From the NCBI GenBank assembly GCA_027491155.1, contig JAIXWR010000046.1, forward strand, positions 1-64,000: a DNA stretch of 64,000 bases. Reading direction: 5' to 3'. Position numbers and translations under genes: made by a program. This document shows, one piece after another, positions 18,288 to 27,731 of the stretch. This stretch comes from Verrucomicrobiaceae bacterium (GTDB lineage Bacteria > Verrucomicrobiota > Verrucomicrobiia > Verrucomicrobiales > Akkermansiaceae). The notes below the pieces were generated by a model, which saw only the letters and a list, made by a program, of their open reading frames with translations, had not been told where the DNA came from and ran no database searches. The number at the start of each line of letters is the position of its first letter. The first letter of the stretch is position 1.

Positions 18288-18947
18288 GTGAAATGCACCA
18301 GTTGCAGCGGCCGGCTGACGGGCCCCATGACGTTCTGCCCCTTCTGCGGGGTCCGGCAGGACGTGAACCTGCGGCAGATCCACTTCCGCGACCTCGGCAC
18401 GGACGCCGCCCTTCCCTGCCCGCACTGCGCCACGCCGCTCGACGTCATCGAGTTCGACTCCGAGCCCAAGGTCCGAATCGAACGCTGCACCACCTGCTTC
18501 GGCACCTTCTTCAATCCCGGCGAACTCGAAGTCCTGCTCGACGCCCAGACCAACCCGCTGGTCTGGTTCGACCCCGCTCAGCTCCACCAGATCACCAAGG
18601 ATTTCCACCACGATCCCGAAGTCGCCTACCGCAAGTGCCCGATGTGCGCGGAACGGATGAGCCACATCAACTTCGGCGGCAGAAGCGGCGTGATCATCGA
18701 CCGCTGCGGCACCCACGGCGTCTGGCTGGAGGGCAGCGAACTCCGCCGCCTGACCGAGTGGTGGCGCGCCGGCGGCAAGCTGATCTATCAGCAGAACGAG
18801 ACCGACCGCCTGAAGTTCCTCGTCTCCCCGGCATCCCCGGAGCGCAGGCAAAGCTCGCTGGTCACCACCGAGTCCGGAGGCAGCTCCACCGATGCCGCGA
18901 ACATTATCGAAGCCGTCGGCGGTCTTTTGTCGATCCTGCTCGACTGA
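18288..18947 (+). CDS. Triple zinc-ribbon (zf-TFIIB-like) protein, copy 1
   Basis: A 219-residue protein with three zinc-binding modules: CTSC...CPFC at the N-terminus, CPHC...CTTC (about 43-67), and CPMC...DRCGTHG (about 119-143). The last two match the zf-TFIIB (PF13453) pattern, whose role is mostly unknown. A GTG start at 18288 is chosen because the first Cys pair follows directly and the paralogue downstream starts the same way. The tail (about 185-219) is Ser-rich with a final hydrophobic stretch that could anchor it to a membrane. It is the first of a tandem pair. Confidence 0.75.
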   Translation: MKCTSCSGRLTGPMTFCPFCGVRQDVNLRQIHFRDLGTDAALPCPHCATPLDVIEFDSEPKVRIERCTTCFGTFFNPGELEVLLDAQTNPLVWFDPAQLHQITKDFHHDPEVAYRKCPMCAERMSHINFGGRSGVIIDRCGTHGVWLEGSELRRLTEWWRAGGKLIYQQNETDRLKFLVSPASPERRQSSLVTTESGGSSTDAANIIEAVGGLLSILLD

Positions 18948-18989
18948 CGGGACTTGATCCTTTCCCGCTCATCCCGAAGAAAGCTCCCC

Positions 18990-19676
18990 GTGAAATGCAC
19001 CAGTTGTAGCGGTCGCCTCGAAGGCCCGATGACCTTCTGCCCCTTTTGCGGAGTCCGCCAGGAAGTGGACCTGCGGCAGATCCACTTCCGCGACCTCGGC
19101 ACGGATGCCTCCCTGCCCTGCCCGCACTGCGCCACGCCGCTCGACGTCATCGAGTTCGACTCCGAGCCGAAAGTCCGCATCGAGCGCTGCACCACCTGCC
19201 ACGGCACCTTCTTCAATCCCGGCGAACTCGAAGTCCTGCTCGACGCCCGGACCCCCTCGCTGGTCTGGCTCGACGAAGTCCAGCTCGGGCAGATCGCCAC
19301 CGACATCGTTCCCGAGGAAGAGTTCGTCTACCACCGCTGCCCGATGTGCACCGAGCTGATGAGCCGGGTGAATTTCGGCGGCAAGAGCGGCGTGATCATC
19401 GACCGCTGCGGCGCGCACGGCGTCTGGCTCGAAGGCAGCGAACTCCGCCGACTGCTCGAGTGGTGGCGCGCCGGCGGAAAGCTGCTCTACCAGCAAAACG
19501 AGGCCGAACGGGTGAAGCGGATCCAAGCGGCCCGCCCGCTGAACCGGCCGGTGAGCTTTGGCACGACCGAACACGACACCACCCCACCGCTGTTCGGAGG
19601 TTCCGACGAACCCTTCAAAAACCTCGGCCTCTGGGCCGCCCTCGCGGCGGTTCTCATCAAAGTGGTATCGGGTTGA
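18990..19676 (+). CDS. Triple zinc-ribbon (zf-TFIIB-like) protein, copy 2
   Basis: A 228-residue paralogue of the preceding gene, separated by 42 bases. The first ~90 residues agree at about nine in ten positions, the third zinc ribbon and RAGGK segment are nearly the same, but the stretch between ribbons 2 and 3 and the tails differ. The start is again GTG, before KCTSC. All zinc-binding Cys pairs are kept, so both copies are probably functional. The C-terminus ends in a hydrophobic helix (about 207-226), again a possible membrane anchor. Confidence 0.75.
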   Translation: MKCTSCSGRLEGPMTFCPFCGVRQEVDLRQIHFRDLGTDASLPCPHCATPLDVIEFDSEPKVRIERCTTCHGTFFNPGELEVLLDARTPSLVWLDEVQLGQIATDIVPEEEFVYHRCPMCTELMSRVNFGGKSGVIIDRCGAHGVWLEGSELRRLLEWWRAGGKLLYQQNEAERVKRIQAARPLNRPVSFGTTEHDTTPPLFGGSDEPFKNLGLWAALAAVLIKVVSG

Positions 19677-19726
19677 CCCTACCCCTGTCACCGGCTATCC
19701 CACCGTCAGGTTTTCTTTCCACGAGC

Positions 19727-20620
19727 ATGCTTGGCCTCCCCAACAAGCCGCTGGCTCTCTACCTGGTTGCCGGATTCTTCCTCGGCGGTTTCGTCGGCGC
19801 CTTCCTCGCGTTCCGGCAGCCGCAGGTCTATATGGCTGAGGCCATCATCGATTCACCCGACCATTCCAATCACAATGAACGGATCACCCTGCTCCGTGCC
19901 CGGATGGTCGAAAGGGAACTCAGCCTCGGGCACTACTGGAAAATCCCCCCGGACGAAGCTGCAGCGAAGATTCGCGACTCCGTCTGGCTGAAGCCCCGCG
20001 ATCCGCAAGGAGTGCTCGTCGAAGTATGGGGTGAAGACCTTTACGATGCCAAGGTGATCGCAAGATGCGTGGCAGCCGGACTCGACTCCCCGCTTCGGGA
20101 GCAGGAGATGGCCGCAAGGAATCCCGACGTGAGGCACGATCCCAAGCGCATTGAAGAACTGGACAGCAAGATCGCCTATCTGACATGGCAGCTTGAAAAC
20201 CGGGCCATGAAGGCGGGCTTCGAGGGATTCGAAGACTTCGAGAAGGCGCTGATTGCCGACAGGGAGAAGGCGCGGAAGGTGGCTGCCGAGGAATCCACCG
20301 TGAAATGGCGACACGAACTCGGCATCGCGACGACCGAAAGGGATCGCATCAACTACGACCTCGCCTCGTGGAACCCGCCGGGAGAACCGTTCAAGGCGGC
20401 CAACAGCGAGGCACGCCTCGGGCTCGCTCCGGATGCGCCCGTGTCCCCCGACCCCAGGTTGTGGGTTCAGGGCGGCCGCATCGGAGGTGCACTCGCTGCA
20501 CTTGTGATCATCCTCGGGGTCAACCGGTGGAGACCCTCATGGCTTCGCCCCGCCCCTCGCCCGGTTCCTCCCATCCCTCACTACGCCGAGCACACCTCAA
20601 CCAAGGACGACCCCTGGTAG
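19727..20620 (+). CDS. Wzz/chain-length-determinant-like membrane protein
   Basis: A 297-residue protein with a TM segment near the N-terminus (about residues 9-27), a periplasmic helical region with probable coiled coil (about 115-205) and a second TM near the C-terminus (about 242-260) followed by a Pro-rich cytosolic tail. This two-TM hairpin with a long periplasmic helix is the layout of polysaccharide co-polymerases (Wzz). No kinase domain or polysaccharide cluster is nearby, so the match is architectural only. It ends 13 bases from the convergent gene. Confidence 0.5.
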   Translation: MLGLPNKPLALYLVAGFFLGGFVGAFLAFRQPQVYMAEAIIDSPDHSNHNERITLLRARMVERELSLGHYWKIPPDEAAAKIRDSVWLKPRDPQGVLVEVWGEDLYDAKVIARCVAAGLDSPLREQEMAARNPDVRHDPKRIEELDSKIAYLTWQLENRAMKAGFEGFEDFEKALIADREKARKVAAEESTVKWRHELGIATTERDRINYDLASWNPPGEPFKAANSEARLGLAPDAPVSPDPRLWVQGGRIGGALAALVIILGVNRWRPSWLRPAPRPVPPIPHYAEHTSTKDDPW

Positions 20621-20632
20621 GCCGACACATGC

Positions 20633-21820
20633 TCACCCCCGCGGCACCACCACATGCCCGACCAGCGAGCCCGACGCCTTCACCGCCGAAAGGGCTTCCA
20701 GCAGCGGCACCGAGCGCGAACTGCTTCCGTCGAACAGCACAACCGTCGATTCCTGCTCCCCTTCCGGCTGGGCGTAGCCGCTGACCACGACCGGCTTGCC
20801 GTCGATGAACCACACCGGAAGCAGTTCCCGCGCCCCGATCTGATAACTGTTCAAGGATAGCTTCGCGATGTGGGCCAGGCCCCTCAGGTCGCGGCCGTCC
20901 AGTCCGGGATCGATCACGCTGACCAGTTTCATCGCCTTTCCCTCCGCCTTGCTGATCGCCGCGAGATCGATCCCCGGGAAAGCCTTCATCCGCGCCTCGG
21001 GCGTCGCTTCCTCCACCGCCGCGGCCGGCGCCAGCAGTTTCGCGATTCTTGCCCGCTGCCCTTCGTCGAGCTTTAGTTCGAGCACTCCCGGCAACTGGTC
21101 CAGCCGCAGCGGACGCTTCTCGCTCGTCCGGGGGTCTCCCAACGACACCAGATGATAGCTGGAAAAGTAGCGCTTCCGCAGCTTGCCCTCGCCCTTCTTG
21201 GACTCGGTCAACATCCGCGCCGCCAATCCCGCGGCAGTGGCACTGCGGATCGCTCCATAGGTCGGGTCATGGAAATGGTAAAACCCGTTCCCGTGGGCCA
21301 TCAGCAGCACGTTGTGCGGCATCCCGAGTTCGCCATAGACCCGCAGCGAGGCGAACTGACCGCGGTCCAGCGCCGCTTTCAAGTCGCCCGTCACCAACCC
21401 CTCCGCCTGCTTGAGCAAGGTCCGCCGGTCGAGGTCCTCGTAATAGATCTTCACGCCCTTCGACGGGATCCCGAACAATTCGAAGAAGATCTCCTTGTCG
21501 AAAGCCCGCCGCATCAGGAAATCGCCCCGCCGCAGGCCATAGACGCCGGTGACGAACGCCCGCGAATCCCGCGTCTCATCCACCACCTGGATCCCGCTGA
21601 CCAGTGTCAACGCCGGCACGTTGGCATAGAAAGCACAGCCCACCCCCGCCTGCCGCGCACCGGGCAGGGTCAGCGCATGCCGGTGGAAGTCCCGCACCTC
21701 CAAATCCGGGAGCTGACCTCGGACTTGGGCGACCACGGCGACCCATATCAAAGCGATTGCCGCGATCCTGTCCCGGAGACGGGATCGGAGCAGGTGCTTT
21801 CGATAAGGTCCGGCTTCCAT
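20633..21820 (-). CDS. Secreted protein of unknown function with cysteine-peptidase-like features
   Basis: A 395-residue protein with a basic N-terminus and one hydrophobic segment (about 18-36) that acts as signal peptide or anchor. The middle has VGCAFYANVPALT and, about 140 residues later, HNVLLMAHGNGFYHFHDPTYG. A Cys followed by His/Asp in this order and spacing resembles papain-like C39 proteins that process or bind peptides, but I cannot confirm the fold. The C-terminal half is charged and unrecognised. The start is the ATG at 21818-21820; the reading frame stays open far upstream only because it is antisense to the helicase gene. Confidence 0.6.
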   Translation of the reverse strand: MEAGPYRKHLLRSRLRDRIAAIALIWVAVVAQVRGQLPDLEVRDFHRHALTLPGARQAGVGCAFYANVPALTLVSGIQVVDETRDSRAFVTGVYGLRRGDFLMRRAFDKEIFFELFGIPSKGVKIYYEDLDRRTLLKQAEGLVTGDLKAALDRGQFASLRVYGELGMPHNVLLMAHGNGFYHFHDPTYGAIRSATAAGLAARMLTESKKGEGKLRKRYFSSYHLVSLGDPRTSEKRPLRLDQLPGVLELKLDEGQRARIAKLLAPAAAVEEATPEARMKAFPGIDLAAISKAEGKAMKLVSVIDPGLDGRDLRGLAHIAKLSLNSYQIGARELLPVWFIDGKPVVVSGYAQPEGEQESTVVLFDGSSSRSVPLLEALSAVKASGSLVGHVVVPRG

Positions 21821-21976
21821 CGGGACTTCAACTTTCAGAGCAAGACCCCTGCATCCAACCCCAAGTCTACCGCCCCCGCAAGGATTTCGCCCCGCGACAC
21901 TTGAAGGCCGACCGCCACCGGAACGCCCAATAAACCCTCGCCGCCACCCCTTCGCCCCACCATCCTCCGCCCGCCC

Positions 21977-24508
21977 ATGCACCTCGACCCCGCGAAAGTC
22001 GCCAACCCCTCCTCCAACGACGAGGTGCTCAGCGCTTTCCTCGACTACCTGATCGCCACCGAGGTCGAACCCTACGACCACCAGGAACAGGCCATCCTGG
22101 AGCTCTACGCCGGCCACAACGTCATCCTCAACACCCCGACCGGCTCCGGCAAATCGCTGGTCGCGCTGGCGATGCAGTTCAAGGCGATCTGCCAGAACCG
22201 CCGCTCCTACTACACCGTCCCGATCAAGGCGCTGGCCAACGAGAAGTTCCTCTCCCTCTGCCACCTCTTCGGTCCGGAGCAGGTCGGCATGATCACCGGC
22301 GACGCCACCGTGAACCCCGGCGCACCGGTCATCTGCTGCACCGCCGAGATCCTCGCCAACCTCGCCCTGCGCGAAGGCGACCAGGCTCGCGTCGATGACG
22401 TGATCATGGACGAGTTCCACTACTACTCGGACGCGTCCCGCGGCTTCGCCTGGCAGGTCCCGCTGCTCACCCTGCCGCAGGCCCGCTTCCTCCTGATGTC
22501 CGCCACCCTCGGCGAAACCGCGTTCTTCGAGGAAGGCATCACAAAGCTCACCGGCGCGCCCACCGTGCTGGTGAAATCCGAACAGCGGCCCGTCCCGCTC
22601 GAGTTCGATTGGAGCGAAACGCCGCTGGAGGAAAAGATCACCGAACTGGTCGAGGACGGGAAAGCGCCGGTCTATCTGGTCCACTTCACCCAGCTCGCCT
22701 GCGCCCAGACCGCGCAGAACCTGCTGAGCCAGAACTTCTGCTCGAAGTCCGAGAAGCAGCACATCGCCGAAATGCTGCACGATGCCAACTTCCGCAGCCC
22801 CTACGGCAAGGAAGTCTCCAAACTCCTCCGCCACGGCATCGGCATCCACCACGCAGGACTCCTGCCGAAGTACCGCGTGCTCGTCGAAAAGCTCGCCCAA
22901 CGCGGCCTGCTGAAAGTCATCTGCGGCACCGACACCCTCGGCGTCGGCATCAACGTGCCGATCCGCACCGTGGTCTTCACCCAGCTTTTCAAGTACGACG
23001 GCAGCAGTACCAAAACCCTGACCGTCCGCGATTTCAAACAGATCGCCGGACGCGCCGGCCGCCGCGGTTTCGACACCTCCGGCACCGTGGTCGCCCAGGC
23101 CCCGGAGCACGTGATCGAGAACCTCCGCCTCGAGAAAAAGGCCGCCTCGTCCGGCAAGAAGGGCTTCGTGAAGCGCAAGCCGCCCGAGAAGGGCTTCGTC
23201 AACTGGGACGAGAAGAGCTTCCGCCGGCTGATCGACGCCCCGTCGGAGAAACTCGTCTCCAGCTTCCAGGTCCAGCACTCGATGCTGCTCAACGTCCTGG
23301 GCCGCGAACACGAGGACGGCTGCGCCGCGCTCCGCACCCTCATCAAGGCCTGCCACGAGACCCCGGCGAAAAAGAAGGCGCACAAGAAGCGCTCCTTCCA
23401 GATCTTCCGCGGCCTGGTCGAGGGCGACATCCTCCGCATCATCCCCCGCGCGGAGCGATCCGGCCCGGTGAAGGTCCGCTTGAATGTCGAGCTCCAGGAA
23501 GACTTCTCGATGAACCAGGCGCTCGGGCTTTACCTGCTCGATGCCATCCCGCAGCTCGACCGGGAGGAAGCCGACTACGCGCTCAATGTCATCTCGCTGG
23601 TCGAGGCCATCCTCGAGAACCCCGAGGTCATCCTCCGCCGCCAGGTCGACCTGCTGAAGGGCGAACTGATCGGCCAGCTCAAGAACGAGGGCGTCGAATA
23701 CGAGGAGCGGATGGAGCGGCTCGAGGAGGTCGAGTGGCCGAAGCCCGGCAAGGAATTCATCTACCACACCTACAACGCCTTCGTCGCCCAGCGCCCCTGG
23801 ATGAAGGAAGCGGCGGTCCGGCCCAAGTCGATCGCCCGCGAGATGTTCGAGCACTGGCAGTCCTTCGAGGATTACGTCAAAACCTACGGCCTGGAGAAAA
23901 GCGAGGCCGTGCTGCTGCGCCACCTCTCCGAAGTCTACAAGGTTCTCTCCCAGACCGTCCCGCCGATGGCCAAGACCGAGGAACTGGTCGAGGCCGAGGA
24001 ATACCTCGAGGACATCCTGCGCAACGTCGATTCCAGCCTGCTCGACGAGTGGGAAAAGCTCCGCAACCCGGACTACGTGCCCTTGGAAGAGCGCCCCGCT
24101 GCCGAGCGCAAGGCCGTCGCCTTCACCCGCAACCGCCCCGCCTTCACCCGCGCCCTGCGCAACGCCGTCTTCACCCTGGTCAAGGCTTTCGCCGAAGGAA
24201 ACACCGCCGCGATCCTCGCCCAGATCGAGCCCGCCGACCCCGAAGGCCAGCCCTGGACCGCCGCGCGGATCGAGTCGCTGCTCGACGGCTACTACGCCGA
24301 ACACGAGCGCATCCGCCTCGACCCCGAAGCCCGCGCCGCCAAGCACAGCCGCCTCTCCGACGAGCAGCCCCGCCGCTGGACCGTCGAGCAAACCCTCGTC
24401 GACCCCGAGGAACTCAACGACTGGTTCCTCAAGCTCGCCATCGACCTCGACCGCAGCGACGCCGAGTCCCGCCCGGTCCTGACCCTCGAAAGCCTCGCGC
24501 CGCTCTGA
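21977..24508 (+). CDS. Ski2-like DEAD/DEAH-box RNA helicase
   Basis: An 843-residue superfamily-2 helicase. Motif I is NTPTGSGKS (52-60), motif II is DEFH (145-148), motif III is SATLGE, and motif VI is [12 protein letters not shown], the form typical of Ski2/Mtr4-type enzymes. A long helical C-terminal half (about 400-843) holds the family's winged-helix/ratchet region and a DUF3516-like segment. It probably unwinds structured RNA during decay or ribosome assembly. The ATG start at 21977 is close to the divergent secreted-protein gene. Confidence 0.85.
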   Translation: MHLDPAKVANPSSNDEVLSAFLDYLIATEVEPYDHQEQAILELYAGHNVILNTPTGSGKSLVALAMQFKAICQNRRSYYTVPIKALANEKFLSLCHLFGPEQVGMITGDATVNPGAPVICCTAEILANLALREGDQARVDDVIMDEFHYYSDASRGFAWQVPLLTLPQARFLLMSATLGETAFFEEGITKLTGAPTVLVKSEQRPVPLEFDWSETPLEEKITELVEDGKAPVYLVHFTQLACAQTAQNLLSQNFCSKSEKQHIAEMLHDANFRSPYGKEVSKLLRHGIGIHHAGLLPKYRVLVEKLAQRGLLKVICGTDTLGVGINVPIRTVVFTQLFKYDGSSTKTLTVRDFKQIAGRAGRRGFDTSGTVVAQAPEHVIENLRLEKKAASSGKKGFVKRKPPEKGFVNWDEKSFRRLIDAPSEKLVSSFQVQHSMLLNVLGREHEDGCAALRTLIKACHETPAKKKAHKKRSFQIFRGLVEGDILRIIPRAERSGPVKVRLNVELQEDFSMNQALGLYLLDAIPQLDREEADYALNVISLVEAILENPEVILRRQVDLLKGELIGQLKNEGVEYEERMERLEEVEWPKPGKEFIYHTYNAFVAQRPWMKEAAVRPKSIAREMFEHWQSFEDYVKTYGLEKSEAVLLRHLSEVYKVLSQTVPPMAKTEELVEAEEYLEDILRNVDSSLLDEWEKLRNPDYVPLEERPAAERKAVAFTRNRPAFTRALRNAVFTLVKAFAEGNTAAILAQIEPADPEGQPWTAARIESLLDGYYAEHERIRLDPEARAAKHSRLSDEQPRRWTVEQTLVDPEELNDWFLKLAIDLDRSDAESRPVLTLESLAPL

Positions 24509-24636
24509 GCCCGGGACCGCCGGTCCTCCGCCCGGCCCCGTAATCCACTTTCCGGAATTCCGTGCTGGCCATCCCGGCCCGTCCGGCTCAGCTTCCGCCC
24601 CGTAAGGGATAGTTGCACAGCCCCCCAAAAAAGGGC

Positions 24637-24684
24637 CCCCGGACACTGGAACGGTTCCCCCCTCTAGTGTCCGGGGACTTTTTT
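24637..24684 (+). terminator. Strong intrinsic terminator upstream of dnaX
   Basis: CCCCGGACACT (24637-24647) pairs perfectly with AGTGTCCGGGG (24666-24676), followed by TTTTTT (24679-24684). The loop holds a second small hairpin (GGAAC/GTTCC). An A-run just before the stem makes it look bidirectional. It lies 128 bases past the helicase stop, so it ends either that transcript or a small RNA encoded in 24509-24636. Confidence 0.88.
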
Positions 24685-24767
24685 GTACGGCCATCGCCGC
24701 CGCCAAATCACGGCCCGCCCGCGATTCCACTCTTTCCATCCCGCCCCGCCCCCCTACCCTCCGCCGC

Positions 24768-26273
24768 GTGAGCTATCAGGTCTTCGCCCGGAAATACCGC
24801 CCGAAAACCTTCGACGACGTCCTGGGTCAGGATCACGTCGTGAGGACGCTGCGGAATGCCATCGCCCAGAAGCGACTGGCGCATGCCTACCTGTTCGTGG
24901 GCCCCCGCGGCACCGGCAAGACCACCACGGCCCGCATCCTGGCCAAGGCCCTCAATTGCACCAACGGACCGAAGGCGGATTTCGACCCCGACGAGGACGT
25001 CTGCGTGGAAATCGCCGAAGGACGCTCGCTCGACGTGCTCGAGATCGACGGCGCGTCGAACAACTCGGTGGACGACGTCCGCAACATCCGCGAGTCCGTC
25101 CGCTTCGCCCCCGCCCGCGGCCAGTTCAAGATCTACTACATCGACGAAGTGCACATGCTCTCCACCGCGGCCTTCAACGCCCTGTTGAAGACCTTGGAAG
25201 AGCCGCCGGAATACGTGAAGTTCATCTTCGCCACCACCGAGCCGAACAAGATCCTGCCGACGATCCTTTCCCGCTGCCAGCGCTTCGACCTCCGGCCCAT
25301 CCCCTCGGAAATCATCGCATCCCACCTGCTCCACATCGCGAAACAGGAAGGCATCCAGCTCCACGAGTCCGCCGCCTGGGCCATCGCCAAGGGTGCCGAC
25401 GGCGGGATGCGCGATGCCCAGTCGATGCTCGACCAGCTCGTCGCTTTCTGCGGCGACACCATCACCGAGGCGAACGTGCTCGATGTCTTCGGCTTCACCT
25501 CGCGCGAGACCGTCGCGTCGGTCATCGGCAGCCTGCTCGCCCGCGACACCCCGGCCGCCCTTGCCACCGTCCAGCGCGAGGCCGAGGCCGGCCGCGAGCT
25601 GTCGCAGCTGCTCGGCGAACTGATCGGCGCGATCCGTGCCCTGCTGGTCGCCAAGCTCGATCCCACGACCGGCGGCGACGGCATCCCGGCGGAAACCTGG
25701 GCCGCCCTGCGGGCCTCCGCCGACAACTACCCTCCGGAGCGGCTGCTTTCGGTCATCGATGTCTTCGCCGAAACCGAGGCCCGCATGAAGTGGGCCTCCA
25801 ACAAGCGGCTCCACCTCGAGATCGGCCTGATCAAGGCGGTCCAGACCCTCGGCGAAGTCCGGCTTTCCGACGTCATCAAGGTGCTGGCCGGAGCCGCGGA
25901 CCACCTGGATTCCCCGGTCACCTACGCCAAGGCCCCGCCACCGGCGGCTGCCGCGCCTTCGGCACCCGCCGAGCCGGAACCCGCGCCCGCTGCACCGGCA
26001 CCGGAGGAACCGGCTCCGCCCCCTCCACCTGCCGCCGCCGCCGATCCGCCGCCGCCCAAGACGGAAAGCGTGCTTTCGCTCGACGAACTGATCGCCACCG
26101 CGCCCGACGAGCCTGAGCCCGAACCGGAGCCCCCCAAGGCCGACACCCCGCCGTGGAAACCCGAGCCCGCCGCCGAGCCGCCCGCCCCGAAGGCCGATCC
26201 GATGGAGGAGTTCTACAAGGACCCGCTGATCCAAACCGCCCTCGAAATGTTCGAAGCCACGCTGAAGCGCTGA
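24768..26273 (+). CDS. dnaX: DNA polymerase III gamma/tau subunit
   Basis: A 501-residue clamp-loader ATPase. GTG start, then YQVFARKYRP; Walker A GPRGTGKT (45-52), Walker B YIDEVHML, sensor 1 ATTEPNK and the SRC motif. Of the four Cys of the zinc module in E. coli DnaX (64, 73, 76, 79), only C64 and C79 remain; 73 and 76 are Asp and Glu. After domain III comes a Pro/Ala/Glu-rich linker (about 385-475) and a short C-terminal segment. ebfC follows 84 bases on, the common dnaX-ebfC order. Confidence 0.93.
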   Translation: MSYQVFARKYRPKTFDDVLGQDHVVRTLRNAIAQKRLAHAYLFVGPRGTGKTTTARILAKALNCTNGPKADFDPDEDVCVEIAEGRSLDVLEIDGASNNSVDDVRNIRESVRFAPARGQFKIYYIDEVHMLSTAAFNALLKTLEEPPEYVKFIFATTEPNKILPTILSRCQRFDLRPIPSEIIASHLLHIAKQEGIQLHESAAWAIAKGADGGMRDAQSMLDQLVAFCGDTITEANVLDVFGFTSRETVASVIGSLLARDTPAALATVQREAEAGRELSQLLGELIGAIRALLVAKLDPTTGGDGIPAETWAALRASADNYPPERLLSVIDVFAETEARMKWASNKRLHLEIGLIKAVQTLGEVRLSDVIKVLAGAADHLDSPVTYAKAPPPAAAAPSAPAEPEPAPAAPAPEEPAPPPPPAAAADPPPPKTESVLSLDELIATAPDEPEPEPEPPKADTPPWKPEPAAEPPAPKADPMEEFYKDPLIQTALEMFEATLKR

Positions 26274-26303
26274 AGTTCCAAGTAACGAAAGTTCCAAGTG
26301 CCA
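26273..26303. repeat. AAGTTCC-type heptamer repeats after dnaX
   Basis: AAGTTCC, AAGTAAC, GAAAGTTCC and AAGTGCC follow one another from within the dnaX stop codon. The same units occur at 3701-3736 and inverted at 61771-61798. The rest of the gap (26304-26357) has CATC-rich heptamer-like text and no gene. Confidence 0.8.
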
Positions 26304-26357
26304 AAGAAAAGCCCAAGCAACTCAGGATCCATCATCTAACATCCACCCACTTTCCCC

Positions 26358-26660
26358 ATGAACATCCAGAAACTCATGAAACAAGCGCAGCAGATGCAGG
26401 CCGGCATGGCCGCTGCGCAGGAAGAACTCGCGAAGAAAACTGTCGAGGCCAGCGTCGGCGGCGGCAAGGTGACCGTCGTCGCCACTTGCGCCGGCGATGT
26501 CCACTCGATCGTCATCGACAAGTCGGTGGTCGATCCCGAGGACGTCGACTTCCTCCAGGACCTGGTCCTCAAGGGCGTCCAGGAGGCGATCCAGAAAGGA
26601 CGCGAGATTTCCGCCGCCGAGATGAAGAAGCTGACCGGCGGCATGGGCCTGCCCTTCTGA
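26358..26660 (+). CDS. ebfC: YbaB/EbfC nucleoid-associated protein
   Basis: A 100-residue protein with the family's N-terminal helix (NIQKLMKQAQQMQ), central beta sheet (GKVTVVATCAGDVHSIVID) and C-terminal helix ending GGMGLPF. EbfC homologues bind DNA as dimers and affect nucleoid structure or repair. The position downstream of dnaX is conserved; recR, often third in this cluster, is absent here and replaced by an EEP-family gene. Confidence 0.93.
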   Translation: MNIQKLMKQAQQMQAGMAAAQEELAKKTVEASVGGGKVTVVATCAGDVHSIVIDKSVVDPEDVDFLQDLVLKGVQEAIQKGREISAAEMKKLTGGMGLPF

Positions 26661-26688
26661 TTCCCCGAACCGCCCGCTTTCCGGCCCG

Positions 26689-27702
26689 ATGAAGTCCTCA
26701 CGCCTCCGCCGCCGCGCCGGATGGTTCTTCATCGGGCTTTCCGTGCTGCTCCATCTGGTCACGCTGTTCGCCTTTGCCCAGCAACCGGACAAGCTCGCGG
26801 CCTACACCGTGATCCCGATCTGGGTCTGGGGCGGCATCGGTCTCTTCCTTTCGATCGTCGCCTTCTGGTTCCTGCGCGCGCCGCTGTCGCTTTTCATCAC
26901 GGGGATCTGGGCGATGACCATCCTTCTCGAGGCCGACGAAGCCCGGGTGATCGCCAACATCGGCAAATCCCGGCCCGCGCCCGGCCACGCGGGGACGGAG
27001 GACGGACGCGAGCTGATCCGGGTCATCACCCTCAACTGCAAGTATTTCTCCTACAACGGCGTCAGCGATCCTTCCCCGGACATCCGCCGCTGGAATCCCG
27101 ACGTGGTGCTCCTCCAGGAAGTCCATCCGCATCACGTCCGCCGCATCGCGGATCTGCTTTACGAAGGACGCGGCGACTACCGGATCTACGCCACCAACGG
27201 CATCGTCACCCGCTGGAGCATCCGCCGCGAGGTCAATCCCCAGCCCTCCGGCTTCCGCGTCCAGCAGGCGACCATCCGCACCGACGACGGCGTGGACTTC
27301 GAAGTGGTGAACCTTCATCTCGCGAGTGCCGCGACCGACCTCCGGCTTTGGCGGCGCGACTGCTGGCGCACCCACCGGGTCAACCGCGCGGTCCGGCTCC
27401 GCGAACTGGGGATCGCGGTGAGCATCCTCGGCGGCACCGCTCCGGGATACCCCGTGATCCTCGGCGGCGATTTCAACGCACCGCCGTCCGACCCGATGTT
27501 CGGGCTGTTGAAAGGCGATTTCGAGGACGCTTTCACCAACGCCGGCACCGGCTGGGGCAACACCTACCACCGGCGGATCCCGATCCACCGGATCGACCAG
27601 ATCCACCACAGCCGCCACTTCCGCACCGCCCGCTGCACCGCCGTCACCACCCGCCAGAGCGATCACCGGATGGTGGTCGCCGACCTGATCCCCCCGGGCT
27701 AG
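26689..27702 (+). CDS. Membrane-anchored endonuclease/exonuclease/phosphatase (EEP) family protein
   Basis: A 337-residue protein with about three N-terminal TM segments (residues 12-30, 43-63, 66-85) followed by an EEP domain (from about 103). Motifs visible are ITLNCKYF, VVLLQEVHPH (Glu for metal), VNLHLAS, GGDFNAPPSD (Asp/Asn pair) and QSDHRMV (catalytic Asp-His). The catalytic domain is probably outside the cytosol. Members cleave phosphodiesters in nucleic acids, sphingolipids or inositol phosphates; the substrate is not identifiable. Confidence 0.85.
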   Translation: MKSSRLRRRAGWFFIGLSVLLHLVTLFAFAQQPDKLAAYTVIPIWVWGGIGLFLSIVAFWFLRAPLSLFITGIWAMTILLEADEARVIANIGKSRPAPGHAGTEDGRELIRVITLNCKYFSYNGVSDPSPDIRRWNPDVVLLQEVHPHHVRRIADLLYEGRGDYRIYATNGIVTRWSIRREVNPQPSGFRVQQATIRTDDGVDFEVVNLHLASAATDLRLWRRDCWRTHRVNRAVRLRELGIAVSILGGTAPGYPVILGGDFNAPPSDPMFGLLKGDFEDAFTNAGTGWGNTYHRRIPIHRIDQIHHSRHFRTARCTAVTTRQSDHRMVVADLIPPG

Positions 27703-27731
27703 CCGCCGCCACGGCCCATTCCTCCCCTCCC

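Noticed and set aside
24509-24636. SRP RNA (ffs) upstream of dnaX
   Set aside because: The conserved core with GGAAGGAAGCAGCC-like bases is absent on both strands.
21821-24739. Open frame on the minus strand continuing upstream of the secreted protein across the helicase gene
   Set aside because: The sequence is low-complexity antisense of the helicase; the real gene starts at ATG 21820 with a signal-like segment.
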